Source: Deminuibacter soli (GTDB lineage Bacteria > Bacteroidota > Bacteroidia > Chitinophagales > Chitinophagaceae). From it: a stretch of DNA of 64,000 nt. Location of the stretch: contig NZ_QTJU01000012.1 in NCBI RefSeq assembly GCF_003412455.1, forward strand, positions 98,113 through 162,112, in the 5' to 3' direction. This document shows, in pieces, positions 15,878 through 25,397 of the stretch. The notes below the pieces were generated by a model. That model worked only from the letters and a program-made list of their open reading frames with translations. It was not told the origin of the DNA and did not search any database. A program made the translations under genes and the position numbers. The number at the start of each line of letters is the position of its first letter. Position 1 is the stretch's first letter.

Positions 15878-16870
15878 ATGACAGATAAGATTACAGATAC
15901 ACAGGCATTGATCGTGGTTACAGGTGCGGCAGGGTTTATTGGCAGCTGCATGGTGCAATATCTTAATGATAATGGCTTTACCAACCTGGTGCTGGTAGAT
16001 GATTTTGGAGTGGAAGCGAAAAGGGGTAACTGGGAAAACAAGCAGTTCAGTGAAATTGTAGAGCGGTATAACTTTTTTAACTGGCTGCAGCAATCGGTGA
16101 AACCGGCTTGCATCATTCATCTTGGCGCGCGTACCGATACTACTGAATTCAATTACGCCATTCACCAGGAGCTGAACCTGGAATATTCACAGAAGGTATG
16201 GGAATATTGCACCGCTAACCAGGTGCCGTTGATTTATGCTTCTTCTGCAGCTACTTATGGCGATGGCGAACACGGGTATGCAGATGATCATGGCATTGTA
16301 AATGAACTGCAGCCGCTGAATCCCTATGGCAAAAGCAAGAATGAGTTTGACAAGTGGGTACTGCAGCAGGCCACACATCCGCCGTTTTGGGCCGGACTTA
16401 AGTTCTTCAATGTATACGGTCCGAATGAAGCGCATAAAAAACGCATGGCCAGCGTTATATTCCATGCATTTAACCAGATACGGGAAAATGGCCATATGAA
16501 ACTGTTCCGGAGCCACAAAGCGGGGTATAAAGACGGTGAACAGCTGCGTGATTTTGTGTATGTGAAAGATGTGGTGAAAGTGATCTACTGGTTAATGAAG
16601 CAGCAGCCTGTATCTGCCATTTACAACCTTGGCACAGGCAAAGCCAGGAGCTTTATTGATTTGGTGAATGCTACGTTTGCCGGGCTGGATAAAGAGGCCA
16701 ACATTGAATTCATTGATATGCCTGCGGATATACGCGACAAATACCAGTACTTTACAGAAGCCGATATGAACAAGCTTCACCAGGCTGGTTACAGCGAACC
16801 GTTTTATTCGCTGGAAGAAGGTGTGCAGGACTATGTGCGCCATTACCTGGCATTGGGGAAAAAATACTAA
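15878..16870 (+). CDS. hldD: ADP-L-glycero-D-manno-heptose 6-epimerase
   Basis: Short-chain dehydrogenase-type epimerase making the L-glycero-D-manno-heptose donor for LPS inner core. The protein has 330 residues. The N-terminal NAD(P)-binding motif is VVTGAAGFIGSCMVQYL; the catalytic set is YASSAATYG plus NPYGKSK (Tyr-x-x-x-Lys). GLKFFNVYGPNEAHKKRMAS and DGEQLRDFVYVKDVV are typical of HldD/RfaD. Other extended-SDR epimerases are less likely because of the KKRMASV and heptose-type C-terminus. Its 5' region is an octamer repeat tract, so promoter spacing may vary with repeat number. Confidence 0.93.
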   Translation: MTDKITDTQALIVVTGAAGFIGSCMVQYLNDNGFTNLVLVDDFGVEAKRGNWENKQFSEIVERYNFFNWLQQSVKPACIIHLGARTDTTEFNYAIHQELNLEYSQKVWEYCTANQVPLIYASSAATYGDGEHGYADDHGIVNELQPLNPYGKSKNEFDKWVLQQATHPPFWAGLKFFNVYGPNEAHKKRMASVIFHAFNQIRENGHMKLFRSHKAGYKDGEQLRDFVYVKDVVKVIYWLMKQQPVSAIYNLGTGKARSFIDLVNATFAGLDKEANIEFIDMPADIRDKYQYFTEADMNKLHQAGYSEPFYSLEEGVQDYVRHYLALGKKY

Positions 16871-16891
16871 ATTTAGCCAAAACCTGTACTT

Positions 16892-17056
16892 ATGACCATC
16901 CAGGTAAAGAAAAAAGTAACGAAAAAGAAGGCGACAGAAATCATTGCTTCCCTACCGGATAAGCTGAAACCGGTCGACTTATCAAAATATGCGGGTAAGA
17001 TAAAATGGACGGGTGGAGATCCGCTGACACTGCAAAAACAGTGGCGTGATGAATAA
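16892..17056 (+). CDS. Small putative antitoxin paired with a PIN-domain toxin
   Basis: A 54-residue Lys-rich protein: begins MTIQVKKKVTKKKATEIIAS, then LPDKLKPVDLSKYAGKIKWT, and ends GGDPLTLQKQWRDE. I do not recognise a family by sequence, but its size, charge and position (its stop codon overlaps the PIN toxin start by 8 bp) are those of a VapB-type antitoxin. The N-terminal basic stretch could bind DNA and the C-terminal Trp-containing tail could dock in the toxin; both are inference. A TAAATTTA sequence, one base off the -7 consensus, lies about 17 bp upstream. Confidence 0.7.
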   Translation: MTIQVKKKVTKKKATEIIASLPDKLKPVDLSKYAGKIKWTGGDPLTLQKQWRDE

Positions 17057-17426
17057 AGATTTAATCCTGATTGACACGAATATTGTTTTATATGCATTGA
17101 ACCAGAATCCCACCATTTATCCATTTGTCAATCAGAAAAAGCTGGCTATTTCCTTCGTGTCAGAAATTGAACTGTTGGGCTGGAAGGGAATGACCGCTGC
17201 GAGCAGGAAAGTACTGCAGCAGTTTTTTAAAGAATGCCTTTACATTGATTATAACTATCAGATCCGTCAACAAACCATCTGGCTCAAATCTCAATATAAT
17301 CTTAAGCTGGCAGATGCATTGATCGCTGCTTGTTCTTTAGAGTTTGATATTCCGCTGGTATCGGCAGATAAGGACTTTTCAAAAGTCAAAGAGATCAATT
17401 TCATAAATCTTATTCCCAGCTTATGA
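17049..17426 (+). CDS. PIN-domain (VapC-like) ribonuclease toxin
   Basis: A 125-residue PIN-domain protein. The expected acidic active-site residues are present: Asp9 (LILIDTNIVLYAL), Glu41 (SFVSEIELLGW), Asp89 (KLADALIAA) and Asp107 (LVSADKDF). VapC toxins cleave tRNA or rRNA and are held in check by the co-encoded antitoxin. The ATG at 17049 is preferred to a GTG at 17046. Its stop shares ATGA with the proC start, so toxin and proC are translationally linked, an unusual placement for a TA module. Confidence 0.9.
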   Translation: MNKDLILIDTNIVLYALNQNPTIYPFVNQKKLAISFVSEIELLGWKGMTAASRKVLQQFFKECLYIDYNYQIRQQTIWLKSQYNLKLADALIAACSLEFDIPLVSADKDFSKVKEINFINLIPSL

Positions 17427-18223
17427 GCAAAAAAATAGCCATTATTGGTGGCGGCAACCTGGGCACCGCTATAGCAGAGGGTTTAATCAGCAGCCGTTTT
17501 ATTTCGCCCAAACACATTATTGTTACCAAGCGCAATATTGCCACACTCCGTTCACTCGAAGAAAAGGGCGTGCTGGTAACCAGCGACAATGAAGAAGCTG
17601 TTAAGTATGCGGATTGGGTGATACTGGCCGTAAAACCCTTCCAGGTAAAAGATATTTTATCGAAACTGCAGCCGCACCTGAACCCGGAAAAACATGCGCT
17701 GGTAAGCGTGATTACCGGTGTGTGGATTAAAGACATACAGGAAGTGCTGGGCAACAATTTTACCCTGTTCCGTGCCATGCCCAATACGGCCATTGCCATT
17801 CAGCAAAGCATTACCTGCATTTGCAAACACAATGCATCGGTTGAGCAGGAGGAGTTTGTAACCAACCTGTTTGACCAGCTGGGCAAAACCGTAATGATTG
17901 AAGAAAAGCTGATGGATGCAGCGACCGTGCTGGGCGCCTGTGGTACGGCATATGCCATGCGTTATATACGTGCCAACATACAGGGTGGTATTGAAATAGG
18001 TTTTGATGCGCAAACGGCTTCACTGATTGCCGCACAAACCGTGAAAGGCGCAGCTGAGTTGCTGCTGACCCGCCACACGCATCCTGAGCAGGAAATAGAT
18101 AAAGTTACCACACCCAAGGGATGTACCATTGCCGGCTTAAACGAAATGGAACACCAGGGCTTTAGTTCATCATTGATCAAAGGCGTGGTAACCAGTTATA
18201 AAAAAATAGTGAACGATATGTAA
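17423..18223 (+). CDS. proC: Pyrroline-5-carboxylate reductase
   Basis: NAD(P)H-dependent last step of proline synthesis. A 266-residue protein with the N-terminal dinucleotide fold KKIAIIGGGNLGTAIAEGL, the middle VSVITGVWIKDIQ and FRAMPNTA, and the C-terminal helical dimerisation domain with TPKGCTIAGLNEME, the ProC signature. Usual length (about 265-280). It overlaps the PIN toxin by 4 bp and ends in a palindromic terminator shared with the convergent gene. Confidence 0.95.
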   Translation: MSKKIAIIGGGNLGTAIAEGLISSRFISPKHIIVTKRNIATLRSLEEKGVLVTSDNEEAVKYADWVILAVKPFQVKDILSKLQPHLNPEKHALVSVITGVWIKDIQEVLGNNFTLFRAMPNTAIAIQQSITCICKHNASVEQEEFVTNLFDQLGKTVMIEEKLMDAATVLGACGTAYAMRYIRANIQGGIEIGFDAQTASLIAAQTVKGAAELLLTRHTHPEQEIDKVTTPKGCTIAGLNEMEHQGFSSSLIKGVVTSYKKIVNDM

Positions 18224-18249
18224 CCGTTGCTTAACGGTTACTTCTTTTT
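18221..18249. terminator. Palindromic terminator carrying the stop codons of two convergent genes
   Basis: TAACCGTT (18221-18228), loop GCTT, AACGGTTA (18233-18240), then CTTCTTTTT. The first TAA is the proC stop; the final TTA is the complement of the minus-strand stop TAA. Confidence 0.75.
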
Positions 18250-18756
18250 CCCAAAGTTTGTTTTAAAGAACGCTTTGAAGAGCTTTTCCTCTTTCCCAAA
18301 GTTTGTTTTAAAGAACGCTTTGAAGAGCTTTTCCTCTTCTTCCTGGAAAATGGGCGGCTGAAACTGGCTGGCGCTGCCAAAACGCAAAGTGAACGGCGGC
18401 ACCCGGAAATAAACGGAATCGCCCGCAAGGTTTTCAAAATAATAGGCCTGTGAAAAGCCTTTGCCTGCTTTTTTAAGATTGGCCGGGTTAAAATACAGGG
18501 GAGAAGACGCTTCTCTCAGCGCAGCATCTATACCCACAACAGCTATTTGCAACGTACCGGGCTGATAACCTACAGCATAATTGTAATATGTAAACGTTCG
18601 TTTGGTTATGCTGGCGGTTTCCGTTTGGTAGTTGCCATATACAATCCGGTAATCATTTGCCTGTGGTACTACTAGGCTGAACAGCAGGCCCAGCTTTTGC
18701 CTGGCCTCGCTGCTGCGCGATTCGCTGGGTATAACCAGCTTTTTGATGAAGTTCAT
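18238..18756 (-). CDS. Uncharacterised protein with duplicated C-terminal 15-residue segment
   Basis: A 172-residue protein I do not recognise. It has no signal peptide or membrane segment. The N-terminus is basic (MNFIKKLVIPSESRSSEARQ), the middle is beta-rich (TFTYYNYAVGYQPGTLQIAVV; YYFENLAGDSVYFRVPPFTL). The C-terminus holds two identical copies of EEKLFKAFFKTNFGK, encoded by a perfect 45-bp tandem duplication, so the ancestral protein was 15 residues shorter. The ATG at 18756 is chosen; a longer version from 18792 adds only MPFPAVTKTLHL. It is convergent with proC. Confidence 0.6.
   Translation of the reverse strand: MNFIKKLVIPSESRSSEARQKLGLLFSLVVPQANDYRIVYGNYQTETASITKRTFTYYNYAVGYQPGTLQIAVVGIDAALREASSPLYFNPANLKKAGKGFSQAYYFENLAGDSVYFRVPPFTLRFGSASQFQPPIFQEEEEKLFKAFFKTNFGKEEKLFKAFFKTNFGKKK
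18247..18338. repeat. 45-bp perfect tandem duplication inside a coding region
   Basis: CCCAAAGTTTGTTTTAAAGA begins at 18250 and again at 18295, and identity continues through the full 45-bp unit. In frame, it duplicates 15 residues near the C-terminus of the minus-strand protein. Confidence 0.9.
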
Positions 18757-18925
18757 AAGGTGAAGTGTTTTGGTTACTGCCGGAAAAGGCAAACCGGGAA
18801 ATTACAAAACAGCCGGCTGCGCGCAAGCCTTTGCAGGAAAATGAATAGCATGAATACTGCCCCTTGTTGAACAGTTAAAATCAATTTCCCCGGCGCTGCC
18901 ATTTTTTTTGAAGCAAAAATTGGCG

Positions 18926-20803
<1,878 letters not shown>

Positions 20804-20825
20804 TTATTTTCTTCCTGATACAATG

Positions 20826-20863
20826 AAAAGGGACTGCAATAGGACAAGTTGCAGTCCCTTTTT
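20826..20863 (+). terminator. Terminator of pyrG
   Basis: Perfect 14-bp stem: AAAAGGGACTGCAA (20826-20839) and TTGCAGTCCCTTTT (20849-20862), loop of 9, then further T. Confidence 0.9.
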
Positions 20864-20898
20864 CTATTTTTACTTCCTCAAACGCGATACGCTATAAC

Positions 20899-23070
20899 AT
20901 GATGAAACAACGATTACGCTTATGCATTGCCTGCATGGCGGCGCTGCTGTGGCAGCAGGCCATTGCACAAAACATTCAGTGGACAACAAGCGGCGACGCT
21001 TACTACAAAGCCGAGAATGGAGAAATTGCCAGGTACACCCTGCCCGGGTTTACACACGAAACCGTGGTTGAAAAAGCAAAACTGATACCTGCCGGAAGCA
21101 GCGCCCCGTTAAAAGTGCGCAGCTTCAGCTTTTCGGCAGACGGCAAAAAAATGCTCATCTATACCAATAGCCAGCGCGTATGGCGCAGGGATACCCGCGG
21201 CGATTACTGGGTACTGGATGTTGCCAGTGGCAAGCTGAGCCAGCTGGGTAAAAAACAACCCGCTGCCTCACTCATGTTTGCGAAATTTTCACCCAATGGC
21301 GAACAGGTGGCCTATGTAAGCCGGCACAATCTGTATACAGAAAACGTGGCTACAGGTGCGGTGAAAGCGCTTACCACAGATGGTACTGACCGTTTGATTA
21401 ACGGCACATTCGACTGGGCTTATGAAGAAGAATTTGACTGCCGTGATGGTTTCAGGTGGAGTGCAGACAGCAAACATATTGCCTACTGGCAGATTGATGC
21501 GCGCGCTATCCGCAACTTTCTCATGATCAACAATACTGATTCTATTTATTCTTTTACTGTTCCTGTTGAGTATCCCAAAGTAGGGGAAGACCCTTCTGCG
21601 TGCAAAGTAGGTGTGGTAGATGTAAGCTCTGGCAAAACCAGCTGGATGCAGGTGCCCGGTGATACGCGCCAGCACTATATTCCACGTATGGAATGGGCGG
21701 CGAATAATACCGAAATCATCCTGCAGCAGTTAAACAGGAAACAGAACGAAAGCCATGTTTTCATTTGCAATATTGCTACCGGTGCAGCCAAACAGGTGAT
21801 CACCGAAACCAGCAAGGCATGGATTGATGTAAAGGCCCTGCCTGCAGATGAAGCTGCCGGCTGGGAATGGCTGCATGATGGGAAAGACTTTTTGTGGGTG
21901 TCTGAGAAGGATGGCTACCGTCATATTTATCTTGTAAGCCGCGATGGCAAATCAGAGAAGCTGGCAACCAAGGGCAACTATGATGTTATCAGCATCAACG
22001 CCATTGATGATAAAACGGGTAATGTATATTTTATGGCATCGCCCTATAATGCCACGCAGCAATACCTGTATCGCATTAATGCCAATGGCAGCGGTGATTC
22101 TGTAAGGTTATCACCTGCCACGCAGCCAGGCACACACGGTTACGATGTATCGCCCAATGGCATGTATGCTTCTCATAGCTACTCCAACATTAATACGCCG
22201 GGCACGCGCGACTGGGTTCGTTTGCCTGCGCACGAAGTCATTAAAAGCAATGGCGTACGCGCAGTGTCGCGTGTAGTAGTTAGTCCGGCCACGTTTTTCC
22301 AGGTAACTACTGAAGATGGCATTACACTCGATGGCTGGATGGTAAAGCCACTGCATTTTGATTCAACCAAGAAATACCCGGTACTGTTTACCGTATATAC
22401 CGAGCCTGCTTCGCAAACCGTACGTGATGCATACGGCGCGGCTTACAACGGGTTATACACTGGCAGCCTGGCCAACGATGGTTATATACAGATTAGCCTG
22501 GATGGCCGTGGTACACCGGCTCCCAAGGGCACGGCCTGGCGCCAGGCTATTTACCGCAACATCGGTCGCATTAACATACGCGACCAGGCGATGGCGGCAA
22601 AGAAAATACTGGAATGGCCGTTTGTAGACAGCAGTCGCATCGCCGTATGGGGCTGGAGCGGCGGCGGATCTACCACGCTGAACCTGCTGTTTCAATACCC
22701 CGATATTTATAAAACCGGTATTGCCATTGCAGCAGTAGCCAACCAGCTTACCTACGATAATATTTACCAGGAACGCTACATGGGTATTCCGCAGGAAAAC
22801 AGGGAAGACTTTGTAAAAGGATCGCCCATTACGTATGCGAAAAACCTGCGTGGTAAATTGCTGCTGATACACGGCACCGGTGATGACAATGTGCATTACC
22901 AGAATGCGGAAATGGTGATTAACGAGCTGATCAAAAACAACAAGGTGTTTCAGCTGATGGTATATCCTAACCGTACGCATGGTATTTATGAGGGGGAAGG
23001 AACATCTGAACACCTGGCAAGTACGTTTACAGAGTTTCTGCAGCGGAACTGCCCGGGGGGAGGGAGATAG
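20899..23070 (+). CDS. S9-family (dipeptidyl-peptidase IV-like) secreted serine peptidase
   Basis: A 723-residue exopeptidase with a signal peptide (ending WQQAIAQ), an N-terminal DPP-IV beta-propeller (DYWVLDVASGKLSQLG; FDWAYEEEFDCRDGF, with the Glu-Glu pair that grips the substrate N-terminus) and a C-terminal alpha/beta hydrolase. Catalytic triad candidates: Ser587 in WGWSGGGS (most DPP-IV have GWSYGG), Asp662/663 in HGTGDDNVHYQ, His694 in NRTHGIY. It probably removes dipeptides (Xaa-Pro) in the periplasm. Monocistronic; heptamer repeats GTGAGTG GTGAGTG begin at its stop codon (23070). Confidence 0.92.
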   Translation: MMKQRLRLCIACMAALLWQQAIAQNIQWTTSGDAYYKAENGEIARYTLPGFTHETVVEKAKLIPAGSSAPLKVRSFSFSADGKKMLIYTNSQRVWRRDTRGDYWVLDVASGKLSQLGKKQPAASLMFAKFSPNGEQVAYVSRHNLYTENVATGAVKALTTDGTDRLINGTFDWAYEEEFDCRDGFRWSADSKHIAYWQIDARAIRNFLMINNTDSIYSFTVPVEYPKVGEDPSACKVGVVDVSSGKTSWMQVPGDTRQHYIPRMEWAANNTEIILQQLNRKQNESHVFICNIATGAAKQVITETSKAWIDVKALPADEAAGWEWLHDGKDFLWVSEKDGYRHIYLVSRDGKSEKLATKGNYDVISINAIDDKTGNVYFMASPYNATQQYLYRINANGSGDSVRLSPATQPGTHGYDVSPNGMYASHSYSNINTPGTRDWVRLPAHEVIKSNGVRAVSRVVVSPATFFQVTTEDGITLDGWMVKPLHFDSTKKYPVLFTVYTEPASQTVRDAYGAAYNGLYTGSLANDGYIQISLDGRGTPAPKGTAWRQAIYRNIGRINIRDQAMAAKKILEWPFVDSSRIAVWGWSGGGSTTLNLLFQYPDIYKTGIAIAAVANQLTYDNIYQERYMGIPQENREDFVKGSPITYAKNLRGKLLLIHGTGDDNVHYQNAEMVINELIKNNKVFQLMVYPNRTHGIYEGEGTSEHLASTFTEFLQRNCPGGGR

Positions 23071-23200
23071 TGAGTGGTGAGTGAGGGAACTACTGCCTGC
23101 TCACCGCTCCACAATAAACCGCGACCTGGGAACTACATGCCGCTCATCTGGCTGAAAACCAGCTTATAAAACTTGCTGGAGCAATCTGTCTGCCAATGAT

Positions 23201-23208
23201 TACCTTTG
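23201..23208 (+). promoter_or_regulatory. Bacteroidota -7 box (TACCTTTG) for yidC
   Basis: Exact TAnnTTTG 24 nt before the yidC ATG at 23233. No clear -33 element. Confidence 0.6.
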
Positions 23209-23232
23209 CCGCTCAATTTTTTGTTTCAATTT

Positions 23233-25086
23233 ATGAAGACGGATAAGAATACGATTATCGGTTTTGTTTTGCTGGGTGTGCTTTTTTTCGCATTTTTCTG
23301 GTATACCAACAAACAGCAGCAGGCCGTTCTCACTGAAAAAAAGAGAATAGCTGATTCAACCGCCGCAGTTATTGCAGCCCACAACCGCATTGCTGACACC
23401 GCTGCAGCAAGGGTTGATTCACTTCGCACAGATTCATTGCTCCGCGCTGCCAAAGCAGGCAATTTTACCTCTGCAGCCAATGGTACCGAACAATTGGTGG
23501 TTGTAGAAAACAGCCTCATGAAGGCCACTTTCACCAACAAGGGCGGACAGCTGAAAAGCGTAGAACTGAAAAAATACCGCAGCACCGACAGTACCCAGGT
23601 CATCATGGGCGGTACTGCTAAAGATAACCTGTCGTACAATGTTAACACTTCCAATGGCCACGCAGCGCAAACGTCAGAGCTGTTCTTCAACGCAGGCCAG
23701 GTAGTTAAAAATGCAGACGGCAGCCAGGCTATTACTTTCACGCTCTCTGATAACGGTGGCGAAAGCATTACACACCAGTATATTGTTAAGCCAGACAATT
23801 ACCTGATTGACTGGAATGTATCGCTCACCGGCGCTGACAAACTGCTTAACGGCAATTCCATGAACATTGCGTGGGATTACATGATGCAGCAACAACAGGC
23901 TTCCGTAACCTACGAACGCCAGCAAAGCCGCGTGTGCTTTGTGGAAGACGGTGGTTATGATTACAAAATTGCCGGCAATGCCAAAAGAAAGGAATTTGAA
24001 AAACCTACTGATTGGGTAAGCATCAAACAGCAGTTTTTTAATGTGACCCTGGTTGCTGCCAAAAACAAGATACAGAGCGGTGCTACTGAGTTTACACAGC
24101 AGTCAGATTCTTCACATGAGCTGTTTGCCACCACCAGCAACTTTAAAGTGCAGGTGCCTGCAGGTGCTTCTGTAACCGTTCCCTTCCAGCTGTATTTTGG
24201 TCCGAATGACTATTATATCCTGAAGAAATACGATAACAAAATGGAGAATATCGTTGACCTGGGTTCAGGCATATTCTCTTTTGTGAAATACATTAACCGC
24301 TGGATCATTATGCCGGTGTTTAATTTCTTCGCCGGTTTCATTGGTAACTATGGCTGGGTAATTGCGTTGCTTACGCTGTTTATCCGTATCGTTATTTCCC
24401 CGCTTACTTACTCCAGCTATGTAAGCGGTGCCAAAATGAAATTGCTGCGTCCTGAACTGGATGTGCTGAAGAAGAAATTCGGCAGCGACCAGCAGGGCTT
24501 TGCGATGGAGCAGATGAAATTATTCCGCGAAGCAGGGGTAAACCCGCTCGGCGGCTGTATCCCGGCATTGCTGCAGATCCCGATATTCTTCGCCTTGTCA
24601 AGCTTCTTCAGCGCCAATATTTTGCTGCGCGGTCAAAGCTTCCTTTGGGCGAAAGACCTTTCGGCTTCTGATATGGTGGTAAATTTCCACCGTTCACTGC
24701 CGCTGATCGGCGACCATATTAGCCTGTTCACCATTACGGCGATCATCACCAGCTTCCTGATCTCTATCTACAACATGAGCATGACGCCTACGCAGGACAA
24801 TCCTGCCATGAAGTACATGCCGTATATTTTCCCTTTCATCCTGTTCTTTGTATTCAATAACCTGTCATCGGCCCTTACCTGGTACTATACAGTATCAAAC
24901 CTGGTAACCCTGGCCCTGCAGTTTGTGATACAGCACTACATTATTGATCATGATAAAATCATGGCCAAAATTGAGGAGAAACGCAAAGCCCCTAAAACGC
25001 AGAGCAAATTCCAGGAGCGTTATTCACAGATGATGGAAGCACAGAAAAAAGTGCAGGATCTGAAAAACAAGACTAACAAGAAATAA
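23233..25086 (+). CDS. yidC: Membrane protein insertase YidC
   Basis: Inserts proteins into the inner membrane, alone or with Sec. The 617-residue protein has an N-terminal membrane anchor (TIIGFVLLGVLFFAFFWY), a large periplasmic beta-sandwich domain (about residues 70-340), and the C-terminal Oxa1-type five-helix core (YGWVIALLTLFIRIVISPLT; GGCIPALLQIPIFFALSSFF; ALTWYYTVSNLVTLALQ) with a basic tail. ATG 23233 starts the anchor; an upstream in-frame start at 23206 adds only nine residues and would lie inside the promoter region. Confidence 0.97.
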   Translation: MKTDKNTIIGFVLLGVLFFAFFWYTNKQQQAVLTEKKRIADSTAAVIAAHNRIADTAAARVDSLRTDSLLRAAKAGNFTSAANGTEQLVVVENSLMKATFTNKGGQLKSVELKKYRSTDSTQVIMGGTAKDNLSYNVNTSNGHAAQTSELFFNAGQVVKNADGSQAITFTLSDNGGESITHQYIVKPDNYLIDWNVSLTGADKLLNGNSMNIAWDYMMQQQQASVTYERQQSRVCFVEDGGYDYKIAGNAKRKEFEKPTDWVSIKQQFFNVTLVAAKNKIQSGATEFTQQSDSSHELFATTSNFKVQVPAGASVTVPFQLYFGPNDYYILKKYDNKMENIVDLGSGIFSFVKYINRWIIMPVFNFFAGFIGNYGWVIALLTLFIRIVISPLTYSSYVSGAKMKLLRPELDVLKKKFGSDQQGFAMEQMKLFREAGVNPLGGCIPALLQIPIFFALSSFFSANILLRGQSFLWAKDLSASDMVVNFHRSLPLIGDHISLFTITAIITSFLISIYNMSMTPTQDNPAMKYMPYIFPFILFFVFNNLSSALTWYYTVSNLVTLALQFVIQHYIIDHDKIMAKIEEKRKAPKTQSKFQERYSQMMEAQKKVQDLKNKTNKK

Positions 25087-25105
25087 CCAATCCGGTTATC
25101 TATAG

Positions 25106-25144
25106 AAATGCCCTCGCAAACTGACAGTTTTGCGGGGGCATTTT
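25106..25144 (+). terminator. Terminator of yidC
   Basis: TGCCCTCGCAAA (25109-25120), loop CTGACAGT, TTTGCGGGGGCA (25129-25140), one G-T pair, then TTTT. Confidence 0.85.
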
Positions 25145-25397
25145 GCCTGGCGGGTATTACGGTTTTGTGCTGATGCAAGGATGTTTTTAGCCGGTTAGCC
25201 GGAAAAGCAGGAAAGGGAAAATAGGGAGAAGCTCATAGAGACGGTCAGGTAGTACTGCCGCAAACCCGGGCTACAATGGGGCGTAACCTGCGCTTTCTGA
25301 CGGTCAAAACAGATACAAGCCTTGCAGGGCGGTCATCCTGTCAGTCGGCAGCCGGTTGGTATTGACTTTGATGTGAGAAAACAAAAAAATCGCACTT
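25145..25397 (+). other. Gene-free stretch upstream of htpG
   Basis: About 250 bp without a gene. It must contain the htpG promoter and leader, but no exact TAnnTTTG lies close to the ATG (a TTGACTTTG-like sequence at about 25358-25367 is the nearest). No heat-shock element that I can recognise, and no repeat tract. Confidence 0.4.

Noticed and set aside
20899..23070. GWSGGGS considered as a defective catalytic motif in the DPP-IV-like peptidase
   Set aside because: The nucleophile Ser, Asp and His are all present; the Tyr to Gly change next to Ser is seen in other S9 enzymes as far as I recall.
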